From: Cryphonectria parasitica EP155
Taxonomy: Eukaryota > Ascomycota > Sordariomycetes > Diaporthales > Cryphonectriaceae
DNA: 64,000 nt
NCBI RefSeq assembly: GCF_011745365.1
Contig: NW_024468913.1
Location: forward strand, 1,922,001-1,986,000
Direction: 5' to 3'
Both the position numbers and the translations under genes were made by a program. The notes under the pieces were generated by a model. It ran no database searches and was not told the origin of the DNA. It saw only the letters and a program-made list of their open reading frames with translations. Shown in pieces: positions 1-9,308 of the stretch (its first letter is position 1; every line of letters starts with the position of its first letter).

Positions 1-1089
1 TCTGGCTAGTCTGGAATTCCTGGCTTGCCTCTCTGCTCTAAACAGAACCCACCATATCGTCATCCTCCCGCCCTTCCCCGGAACGCTTACTTCTTAGGCA
101 CGCGAACTGCCGAAGAACAAGCTCCGCTGCTAAAGCCCACGGCAGTTTACTATACTTGTCTTCTTGACCCTCATCAGAGCTGCGCCACGGCCCCATAGCT
201 GAGTCCAGCTCCCTTGTCGTCCAGTCCCAGGCCCATCATTTCTCTACAAGCAGAGCCGTGACGCAAACGCACCCAACCCAGCCTTGTTAATGCGTGGCTG
301 AACCTGGTATGATCTTACGACTCGGTGATAAGATCAGAGGCAGAAATCTGCTTTGGCGATGAGAGGCGAAGGAGCTGAGGTTACAACGACCCGGACAAAA
401 GCTATTGCAATTCAGAGCTCCTGATTCGCCATCCTCGAGGATCTGCGCCATGAACATGGGGGTTGTCCAACCAGGGCCTCATACAGAGTAGGAATTCGAT
501 AAAATAATACAGTCGTGGTTGGCTAAGGGGAGTTTTACTCCTATCAGGTAGGGTCCCGGAACCGCTATTTCGCTTCCCATGAGCCTTCGATACATTCGGC
601 TTGGGACGCCGAACTGCAGTCTAGCATGTCACAAGGGACCGCTTCCTGCACATGGAAGGTGAGGCGAGGAGAGGAAAATGCAGAGAAGAGGACATAGCGG
701 CCGTTGCGACGGTGGGTTTTTGATTAGTGTTTGCGTTTTTTGCGTTACTTGGACGAAAGTAGTACCAAAGCACTATTTCCTAGAGGCGATCCACAGGGGG
801 GCCCCATCCTTCATCTCGACCCCGGAGGAGATTATGAATCGCGACGAAGCTTCTCCGAGGTGTGCTCGGACGTGTCGGTGGAGGCGAGATGGATGGAAAG
901 AGGGAAAGCGTTCAACGGCCAGTGACGAGGAAATATATACCAGGCATCGATCCTGACCTTGATGATGATCATCCCTCTTGGAGAGACAGCCACTCGCTCT
1001 TTTGTTGTCGATCAGATCCGCTTTACTTGGGAGAGACAGAGACAGCCTTTACCTTGACTTTCTTTGGACGAATCAGGACAACGACGATC
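1..1089. other. Left-end region without a recognisable gene; upstream of the secreted propeller gene
   Basis: I see no conserved coding sequence here. The few open frames (for example 678-956) are short, lack family-like composition and overlap one another. The last 150 bases before the ATG at 1090 are the likely promoter and 5' leader of the next gene; an AT-rich TATA-like stretch lies near 930-945. Direct observation only; transcription start not determinable. Confidence 0.5.
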
Positions 1090-3211
1090 ATGCGTCCATC
1101 AACAGCACTGGCCCTGCTCGGCCTGGCTGCCCAAGACGCCTTGGCAGCATGCCCCTATGCTGAGCAGCTCGCAGCCCGGTCCGAGTTGAACACCAAGAGC
1201 ACAGAGTCGCGCAGGACAGACCTGGGAAAGCGTGCTGAAGGAAAGCAGGGTGTCTTTTTCATGTAAGTTGTTGGAAGAAACAATTGTTTGATCTGACCTG
1301 ACTTGTTCCCACCCTGTTTCGACTCGGTTTATCCCCCTTGCCCTGGCGTGGAGACGCCGTGCTAACAACTAGTATAGGAACCGCATTGCACCTTCTGCAT
1401 CTACGCTGTACATCGCAAATGCCGACGGCAGCAACGAGAGGGCGCTCCTGCCTTCCAACTCGTCCGTCTTCGAGTACCAGGGCCACTTCACGCCGGATGG
1501 CAAGTCTGTCATCTTCACGAGCGAGAGGGTGGATGGCAACGCCGACATCTACCAGATCAGCACCAACGGCACTGGCCTGACGCCGCTGATTGCTACCTCT
1601 TCGTATGAGAACAATGGTGTCCTGTCGCCTGATGGCACCAAGCTGGCCTACGTCTCCACGGCCAACAACTACGTGGCCAACATCTGGGTCAAGGACCTGC
1701 TCACTGGGGAGGCAAAGAACCTGACCAACACGGCCGACACAGTTGGCGAGCCCACCGAGGACAGCCCTGACGGCCACTTCCGCCCCTCCTGGTCGCCCGA
1801 TGGCGAGTATATCCTCTTCACCTCCGACAGGAACACCGACTGGACCGGCCACAGCAACGGCACCGGCTGGGAGCACACCCAGGAGCTGTCTATCTATGTG
1901 ATCAAGCCCGACGGCACCGACTTCAGGCGCGTGGCCAATAAGACGGGCTACTCTCTGGGCTCGCCTGCGTGGTCTCCCGATGGTTCTCGTATTGCCTACT
2001 ACGAGATCACCCGCGAGAACACCTACAACGCCCACCGAATCGATACCGTCAACGAGACCACCTCCCAGATCGCCTCTGTCGACTTCGCCACCGGCACTGA
2101 CGTCGTGTACCACACCTCTGGTGCTGGTGTCAAGCTGTCGCCCGCCTGGGTGTCCAACTCGACCCTCGGCTACCTCATCAAGGGCGTCGCCGAGGAGGGT
2201 ATCAACTATACCTCGTACACCACAACCCACCAGCAGTTTATCCAGTCCGTTCGCAACCCCAGCTGGTCTCCCGATGGCACCCAGATCGTCTACGAGCGCA
2301 CTGGCTGGGACATCCGCCCTGTCGAGAAGACCATCTACAGCTGGCAGGAGGACTGGGAGGCCCGCTTCATGGACGTGTTCCCCCAGCTCTCCGAGACGGG
2401 CAAGCTCCTCTACACGGCCAAGCAGACCGGAAACGCAACCTCCGACATCGTGTCCAGCAACCCCGACGGCACCGATGAGACCCTCGTCTTCAGCTCTTTC
2501 GACGGTGATATCGTCAACGCCACTTTTGTGGCTGAGGGTCTGGCAGGATCCTTCCAGCCTACCTGGTCCCCCTCGGAGGAGTGGGTTGCCTTTGGTATCG
2601 GTTACTGGTTCTTTGACCGCGCCGACTACCCTGCCTACCTGTACCGCGCCACCTCCAACGGCTCCGCCTACGAATACCTGACCGGCGATGGTATCCACAA
2701 CGTCGGCTTCCCCAGCTATGCGCCCACGGGTGATGCCGTTGTCTACCGCGAGTGGAACGGCGAGGACGGTCCCCTCGGCCTGCGGATCCTCAACATCACC
2801 ACCGGCACCATCACCAACCTGACCTATGGCTGGGATACCACCCCAGGCTGGTCCCCCGACGGCACCAAGATCGTTTTCGCCCGTAACAGCAACTGGACCG
2901 AGGCTATGGGCCCCCGCTGGTACGCTGACCGCTACGACGTCTGGACCATCAACCCGGATGGAACCGACGAGACCAAGCTCACCACCAGCGGCGCCAACGA
3001 CGCCCACGCCGTCTGGACCTCGGACAACCGCATTCTCTACAACTCGGGCATGTACGGCTTCCGCGATGAGTGTGCCGTCTATGACGACACCTTCCAGCCC
3101 TACGGCCAGATCATGAGCATGGACAAGGACGGCAGCAACAAGGTGATGCTGACCGATTCCATGTGGGAGGACTCGATGCCTTTGTACGTGCCCAACGAGT
3201 ATCTCTCGTGA
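1090..3211 (+). CDS. Secreted TolB-like (PD40) beta-propeller protein
   Basis: Two exons, 1090-1262 and 1378-3211, give 668 residues. The 115-bp intron has a GTAAGT donor, a GCTAAC branch site near 1361 and a TAG acceptor. The ATG at 1090 opens a signal peptide ending in ALA-A near residue 19. Dibasic sites follow (RR at 41-42, KR at 47-48), resembling Kex2 processing sites. The body carries many propeller strands of the type 'WSPDG..I.Y/F', seen for example around nucleotides 1790, 1970, 2265 and 2850, as in the TolB/PD40 family. There are many N-x-S/T sequons (NST, NGT, NIT, NLT), consistent with a glycosylated extracellular protein. No catalytic domain is recognised, so a binding or scaffold role outside the cell is inference. 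A dipeptidyl-peptidase-like relative was considered, but no C-terminal serine hydrolase domain is present. Confidence 0.88.
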
Positions 3212-4038
3212 ACTCGACTTTGGAATGGGTCTCGTGATGAGTGAAAGTTTTCTTTTTATACCTCATATATCCCAGAGTCTCAACTCTCTCTTTACTTGTA
3301 AATAGGCAATTTCACTTTTTTCAAGGGCTTCAGATTGTGCATAGCTTAGTGGGCAGTCACGATTGCGTACATAGGATAGGACTTGGATTGATATCATTGA
3401 TTGATATCTACTATCGCGCCACTTTGCACAAACGTGAACTTTATGATTTCGTGTACCAAGTGAAGTTTAGGCATTTGACACTTAATGATTGTGCCACGAT
3501 ATGTGTATGATTTGGTTGTCTTCTTGTACACGAAAAATAAGTCCTGCTACTTCTATTCGACTTTCCAGAGTAAAAATCGTCTGATAGTAAAGTTTCTCTG
3601 TTTACGTCTTGTTTTAAGTCCATCCATGTTGGCGGCAGACCAGGACCCCACATACTATTGACTAAGTAACTAAATCGAGATTATGTGTAGAATGCATACG
3701 GAAATGTTTCGTTATAAAGCAGAAAGGGAATAGAGAAACAGCTCGCAACTACCTCGCCGCTATGTCTACTGGACTGAATACCATTTCATTAAGGAAAGTT
3801 TTTGTGACGAACTTCTGATGTCGCTCAGAGCACATCTCGCATCCTGAATGTTTTCGGAAAATACATAGTAATAATCGAGGATGCCATTATTACCGGGATT
3901 TAATTACGTGCTTGTCAAATTGTTGGACTAGCACATGCACATGCAGCTGATCCAGAAAGTTTCGTAATATCTTTTGAAAGAAGGCAGTATGAACATTCCC
4001 CCCTCCTCCAAGGTTTTGCCAGTCTTTTCGCAGTCATA
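3212..4038. other. AT-rich intergenic stretch before the transposon
   Basis: About 830 bases rich in A and T with no supported gene. It holds the 3' flank of the propeller gene and ends at the TA dinucleotide (4037-4038) that was duplicated on insertion of the Tc1/mariner element. Confidence 0.5.
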
Positions 4039-4075
4039 CAATGGTCAGGGATTCCAAACGTTAGACCGGCGCTAT
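4039..4075 (+). repeat. Left terminal inverted repeat of the Tc1/mariner element
   Basis: 37 bp, paired with the reverse complement of 5684-5720 with a single C/T mismatch at position 21 of the repeat. Preceded directly by the TA target site at 4037-4038. Confidence 0.93.
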
Positions 4076-4253
4076 AGGCGCCGGCTTAAATAGTGAGCCA
4101 CTGAAATTCAACTACCTAGAATTTATATGGCATATCACCTAAATCAGAAGTACCTAAATCTAGTACAACATTTCAACACGAGCTCTCTTCAAAATCTCGA
4201 GCTCTCTTCAACTGAAGATATTTACAGCCATATTCTAGCCGTATTAGGCCAAA

Positions 4254-5507
4254 ATGGACCCTTTCATTGAATCTGAACTACCTTCTATTGATCCAGCCTT
4301 GTACGGATTCAACAATTACCTTGAATCTTCTGATTCTGAGGCAGAAAGCAAGCTTAAGCTCCATGAAGGCGATGATCCTCAAGAGAATGAGCTTAAAAAG
4401 AGAGCCAGAGAGCTTTCTCGAGATGAACGAATCCGTATCCGGTGTCTTCACTATGATGCTGGATGGACTTATCCAGCAATCTACTCAGCACGCTCTTCTC
4501 TCAGCCCTCCTATGCCTACTCTCACAATAAGACAGATCCAATGGGCTTGCGATCTTACGAAGCTGCTTACACCTTGCAAAGTGAAGAGTGCAGCAAAGCC
4601 TAAAGTTACTGAGGAGCAGAAAGCTCTTATCAAGGCTTTTATTCACGATCCAGAGCATCCAGAGAACAGGCTGATCCCATGGATTGAGCTGCCTTACTGG
4701 ATTTCTGGCCTTGAAGATGTGAGGGATTCAGCCTTAAGGAGAGCAATGCAAGATGCTGGATATCTCCGCAAGGAACGGATCAGAAGAATCAAGCATACTC
4801 AACTCCACAAAGAAGAGAGGATTCTCTGGGCTCAAGAACATCGCCATCTTTCTCCTCAATAATGGGCCTCTTTATATGTTTTCTCTGATAAGACCTGGGT
4901 AAACGGCACAGCTCCATGGCGCCAATGGCTTACTATTCATGAAGCTGAAAATCCGAATTCCTTTGCAACTATTCGAGAAAGACTGCAGGGCTGGATATTC
5001 TAAGGTGCTATTCATGGTACTAAGCGAGGTCCATCTCTTTTCTGGGAGAAAAGCACAGAGACTGAGATAATCAACAGCAAAGAAGGAAAGATCTGGGAAT
5101 ATATCAACTCTCGCAAATATTGCAGCAAAATCCTCAGCCTGATCCAGGAATATCTTGATATCTGCGATACTCAAGGCTTTGAGAAAGTCCTTTTTCAACA
5201 GGATAATGCCTCAACTCACAGCTCAAGAGAAACCCTCGAGTGGATGAGAAACGCAAAGCTGAAATGTTTACAGACCTTGATGGATAGAACTATCTGGTGG
5301 CCAGCTAAATCGCTAGATCTGAATCCAATCGAGAATGTCTGGCGCTGGATGAAAGAATATATCCATAGGAAAGATCCTCTGGGACGATTAAAAGGCAAGG
5401 CTTTGAGGAGGGCTGTGGTTGAGGCATAGGAAGCTATTCCGGAGTCCTTTTTGTTGAAGCTGATGGAGAGTATGGAACAACTAAAAGGAGTGACCACTCC
5501 CAGCTGA
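4254..5507 (+). pseudogene. Tc1/mariner transposase pseudogene with three in-frame stops (RIP-like)
   Basis: One frame runs from the ATG at 4254 to TGA at 5505-5507, interrupted by TAA at 4860-4862, TAA at 5001-5003 and TAG at 5427-5429, with no frameshift. The N-terminal third is a helix-turn-helix type DNA-binding region. The catalytic DDE region follows the first stop: first acid in FSDKTW, second in QQDNASTH, third in LNPIENVW. All three stops can be derived by C-to-T from CAA or CAG. FSDK in place of the usual FSDE fits G-to-A at TpG, and SLDL in place of SPDL fits C-to-T at CpA. These are the contexts of repeat-induced point mutation. About 42 residues separate the second and third acids, more than the 34 of classical Tc1. 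The product would not be functional. Confidence 0.92.
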
Positions 5508-5683
5508 CTGGAAATGATGGTGGTCTATATAGACAACAACTAGACAGGACTCGCACAGAGAGTATGCCGAGGAGATGTGAGGAGGTGATTCGTCTGGGAG
5601 GAGAATTAACGAAATACTAGCTTTTTTGGTGTGATTTCTATAGTAAAAAGAAGTAGATATCTATGCTATGGCCCGGGCGCTAC

Positions 5684-5720
5684 ATAGCGCCGGTCTAACA
5701 TTTGGAATCCCTGACCATTG
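5684..5720 (-). repeat. Right terminal inverted repeat of the Tc1/mariner element
   Basis: Reverse complement of the left repeat (4039-4075) with one mismatch. Followed directly by the TA target duplicate at 5721-5722. Confidence 0.93.
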
Positions 5721-6455
5721 TACATGGAGGCAAAACCTTGGGGACTGTATTTGGTTTGTGGAACTCCATTGATGCCAAAACTTTTGACCTGCATTTATAG
5801 CTCATGAGTCTATTGTTCTCCAAAAAAGCTTTTCAGTCATCCGCACAGCCAAGGTGACCGAGGCTTACATACAAATACGTAACTGAGGGCGTGAAAGTAG
5901 AATCGGTAAAATAGCCTGTCGCCGCCGCCGTCTACCGAATGTGGAAGGACGCAAAAGGGAGAGCGGAGGAATGGCGCTTGGCAAATGATCATGACCCGCT
6001 CCTGGTACCAAACAATGGGGATAGGACTAGAACATGAATGGTGGAAATCTGCGGCACATGGTACTATAGTGGCCCTTTGAGCCTATCTGCAGGCCTGACA
6101 TCTCGCATCGGAGAGAAAACCTTTAGAAATTATACTACGGCGCTTTAGTAGTGATCATCCGGCAGAGACACAGGCTAATACCTTTTGCGAACCTTGGAAT
6201 AATTATACGGTGTGCACAAGAAAAAAACCAGCACAAGTGAACTGCCAAAACCTTGCATGTATCTCTCCCAAAGCCATCGTAAGCCTCGAGTGGGAAGTGC
6301 GGCGGACTTCACTCCGTGGGACAGAATAGTGCGAACATGGCAGCTCTGAGTAGAACATATATTAAGGACTAGTATGTTCGCAAGATAAAGTTTAGTGCCC
6401 AGGATGAAGAATAGATACAGACGTTTTTTTGAATTGAGCCCGATCCTGGTTAATC
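5721..6455. other. Intergenic region between transposon and GH28 gene
   Basis: No gene seen. Contains the right TA duplicate at 5721-5722 and the likely promoter of the rhamnogalacturonase gene that starts at 6456. Confidence 0.5.
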
Positions 6456-8322
6456 ATGGCGTCTTTCCTCTCGCGCCTTTCTCGCGCCCTTCCGGCTCTC
6501 CTGCTCTGGTCCGCGCCCGTGGTCAGGGCCGGACTTGCCCCCTCGCCATACACGGTCGGCCCTCTCACGAGCTCTGATGACAAGTGGGCCACCAAGGTTT
6601 GCGATGTGACCAAGTACGGAGCTGTGGCCGATGGCGTCACGGACTTTGGCCCCGCGCTGCTCGCGGCATTCGAGGCCTGTATTGATGGTGGCGTGGTCAA
6701 CATTCCGAGCGGCACTTTTGCTATGGCTACCTGGCAGACCCTGAGCGGTGGCAGTGCTTGGGCCATTAATCTCGAGGGGACAATCATTCGCACGGGTACT
6801 GCTGGTGGACATATGATTGTTGGTAAGTCAAGCTCACGAGGCCTCTTGCAGGATAAAACTTTCCATGCTCTCTCCTGCAGTATAAAACTTTCCACGCGCT
6901 CCTGCGAGATAGACTTTCCACCCCACCCTGTGGGATAAAACTTTCCACCCCCTCCTGACATTATATGAACAGTTGAGGACACTACCGATTTTGAGATATA
7001 CTCGAGCAACGGAGGAGGCGCTATCCAGGGATATGGCTATGAATTTCTGGAGAACGGGGAGTACGGCCCTCGCCTGCTGCGGTTGATCGATGTCGACCAG
7101 TTTTCCGTCCACGATATCCGTCTCGTGGACTCGCCCGCCTTCCATCTCATCTTGGATACCTGTTCCAATGGTGAAGTTTACAACGTGATTGTCCGTGGCG
7201 CTAATATGGGCGGTCTCGATGGCATCGATGTGTGGGGATTCAACATATGGGTGCACGACGTCGAAGTCACCAGTACGCGCTCCTCTACACTCCCCTTGGA
7301 CGTGTTTTATAGCTAACAAGACACAATTTAGACAAGGACGAATGTGTTACTATTAAAAACCCAAGCAATCACATCCTGGTGGAAAATGTGTATTGTAACT
7401 GGTCTGGAGGGGTACGTGATGCTGGTGGATGTTCCACCACACCTTGATATGGTTCAGCCTGTGGATGTTCCACCACCTTGATGTGGTTCAGCCTGCGGAT
7501 GTTCTACCACACCTACAAGGCTTAAGGGCATTCGGAAGTCCTTTATCCTTGCCGGGAAAATGGCTGACTCTTCAATAATTATTATTATAGTGCTCAATTG
7601 GATCACTTGGCGAAGATACCGACATTTACGAAGTCACCTACGAGAACATCTACTCGCAGAACTGCAACTCGATGATGTTTTTCAAGTCAAATGTACGTTC
7701 CTGTATAACGCCAGTCCGCAACCATATGCATTGAATACTGATATATACGTCTCATAGGGGGGCAACGGCAGCGTCTACGACAGCCAATTCACCAACTTCA
7801 TCGGGCATAGCAACGCATACTCGCTCATTATAAACGCATATTGGAGCGACGAGACCGTTGCGGCTGGCGATGGCGTCTTGTACACAGACCTCACCTTCAG
7901 CGACTGGACGGGAGATTGTGCGGATGGTGCTCTACGTGGGCCCATTGCGCTCTGGTGTCCCACCGACCAGCCTTGCGACGGAATTACCATCGAGGACTTT
8001 GCCCTCTGGACGGCTGAAGGGTCTTATGAGTATTACTCTTGTGAGAACGCCTGGGGCACGGGAGATTGTCTTCGAGCCGGAACGGCGCACACTGCCTATA
8101 GCATGTCTACCGTAACGGTCTCTGCTACTCCGTAAGTCTCTTGCATCCCTTTTGCTCTCTTCTTTTCTAACGAGTGTAAATCCTTTAAATAGGGCTGGTT
8201 GGAGCGCGGCTCGTATGCCAAGTGATATAACCAGTGGGTTGGGCATCACGACTAGCATCGCGATCCCCCCTCTGCCCACGACGTTCTTCCCTGGCGCCAC
8301 ACCTATTAGCGCCATCCCATGA
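6456..8322 (+). CDS. Secreted GH28 rhamnogalacturonan hydrolase (RhgA/RhgB type)
   Basis: Six exons close in frame: 6456-6822, 6973-7272, 7332-7411, 7591-7692, 7758-8131, 8193-8322, giving 450 residues. A signal peptide runs to about residue 25. The right-handed parallel beta-helix fold of GH28 is recognisable. Acidic residues sit in the [10 protein letters not shown] block (D205, D208) and in NKDEC (residues 223-227), followed by the CNWSGGC.IGSLG block, where polygalacturonases have the GHG motif. This pattern is that of fungal rhamnogalacturonases, which cleave the alternating rhamnose/galacturonate backbone of pectin outside the cell. The family C-terminus ('PTTFFPG.TPISA') is present, so the gene looks intact. 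Oddities: intron 1 (6823-6972) and intron 3 (7412-7590) are made of short tandem repeats, and the junction of exon 3 and intron 3 is copied in inverted orientation at 8460-8545. Confidence 0.93.
6850..6959 (+). repeat. Minisatellite-like repeats filling GH28 intron 1
   Basis: Four degenerate units of about 26-30 bp, each containing a variant of ATAAAACTTTCCA followed by a C/T-rich tail ending in CTCCTG. They occupy most of the 150-bp intron 6823-6972. One unit carries an extra CTGCAG, a potential cryptic acceptor. The other GH28 introns 2, 4 and 5 are about 60 bp and repeat-free. Confidence 0.85.
7362..7447 (+). repeat. Copy A of an 86-bp perfect inverted duplication (GH28 exon 3/intron 3 junction)
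   Basis: Bases 7362-7447 are the exact reverse complement of 8460-8545. Copy A covers the last 50 bases of exon 3 and the first 36 bases of intron 3, including the splice donor at 7412. This is the parental copy because it encodes conserved GH28 residues. Confidence 0.95.
7425..7515 (+). repeat. Tandem repeats with palindromic core in GH28 intron 3
   Basis: Units of 36 bp (7425-7460) and 34 bp (7461-7494) and a partial third (7495-7515), sharing GTGGATGTTCCACCAC and TGGTTCAGCCT. The first unit sits in a 7-bp-arm palindrome, TGGTGGATGTTCCACCA (7423-7439). This expands intron 3 to 179 bp. Confidence 0.85.
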
Positions 8323-8459
8323 TTATCCAACTTCTCTGTGACTACGGAGAAGGGTGCTATGGAATGAAAACACTATTCCGACCTACAGTATTTTGCAGTA
8401 ACAGATCGGGATCGATGGAGCTGTGAAGTCTACCTATTTGAGTAGGTATACGGCTGTGG

Positions 8460-8545
8460 TCAAGGTGTGGTGGAACATCCACCAGCATCACGTACCCCTC
8501 CAGACCAGTTACAATACACATTTTCCACCAGGATGTGATTGCTTG
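8460..8545 (-). repeat. Copy B of the 86-bp inverted duplication, downstream of the GH28 gene
   Basis: Reverse complement of 7362-7447 with no mismatch over 86 bases, placed about 140 bp after the GH28 stop codon. It contains intron sequence and the splice site, so it was copied from DNA and not from mRNA. If the GH28 transcript reads past 8545, the two copies could fold into a long hairpin. Confidence 0.95.
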
Positions 8546-8659
8546 AGTTCATCCGACGTATTCACAGCTGAGGCTTATGCTATTCTAACTTGCATTCTGT
8601 GTTGTGTATATTGATTTTTAGAAAACTCTACCACCTTCTTTATATGATAACAAAATATT

Positions 8660-8966
8660 CAAGACTATTTGTTTGCGGTAACTTCGAGAACTTACACAGC
8701 TGGGAGGTTTAATGTGTCTATTGGGTGATCACGAAAGTTTTGTTCTGAGCAAGAGAAACCTTTAGATTTAGCCTTGCAAGTTCTTCAACTTGGAAACCTT
8801 TTCGAGAGGATTTTAATATGATCTGCAAGACTAGTTGTTTGCGGTAACTTCGAGAGCTTACATAGTCGGGAGGTTTAATGTGTGTATGGGGCGGTTATTA
8901 AAAGGGGGGGTTTGGGAATGAGAGAAAGTTTTAGATGTGGCACTGCAAGTTCATCAATTTGGAAAC
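8660..8966. repeat. Imperfect tandem duplication, period about 166 bp
   Basis: Copies 8660-8797 and 8826-8966 share GTTTGCGGTAACTTCGAGA, GGGAGGTTTAATGTGT and a CTGCAAGTTC-like / TTGGAAAC tail, with scattered substitutions and a small indel. Non-coding. Confidence 0.85.
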
Positions 8967-9308
8967 AGCTCAAATATAATTAATCGTTGGCCTTCGGTAT
9001 ATTGCAAAATACGAAACCGAAAGAAATGTAGTCTAATCTCGAGACCGTGACAGGAAAGCAAAATATAAGACAAGCACAACCAGTTGCTGCAGGTAAGCCT
9101 TGGGAAAAAAGCTGTCAGATGCGGGATTCTACAATGTCGTGCATTGTTGTTCATTATATTGTGTTACAAGCACCTTTTCTTCCCCGAGGAAAAGTGGTGT
9201 TTGAAAGTTGATGGTTCGTTTTGTAGTATCTATATAAGCAACTTACTTGCATCCATGGGTTTGCAAGACTACCTCACGTTGCTTGTCTGTGGAAACACGC
9301 AGAGAGCT

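Larger units (their letters stand above)
4039..5720 (+). mobile_element. Tc1/mariner-type DNA transposon, complete ends, inactivated transposase
   Basis: The element is 1682 bp. It is bounded by terminal inverted repeats of 37 bp (4039-4075 and 5684-5720) that begin CAATGGTCAGGGATTCCAAA and differ at one position (C at left, T at right). A TA target duplication flanks it exactly (4037-4038 and 5721-5722), the hallmark of Tc1/mariner insertion. Inside is one long transposase frame, 4254-5507, broken only by nonsense codons. The intact ends mean it might still be mobilised in trans by a related active transposase; this is inference. Confidence 0.93.
8323..9308. other. Repeat-bearing intergenic region between GH28 and PIG-U genes
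   Basis: No gene supported. It holds copy B of the GH28-derived inverted duplication (8460-8545) and a divergent tandem duplication (8660-8966). The two flanking genes converge on this region. Confidence 0.6.

Noticed and set aside
1259..3007. 582-residue minus-strand open frame antisense to the propeller gene
   Set aside because: Shadow frame caused by biased third-position GC in the plus-strand gene; composition is Gly/Val-rich with no family features, and the sense frame has signal peptide, introns and repeats.
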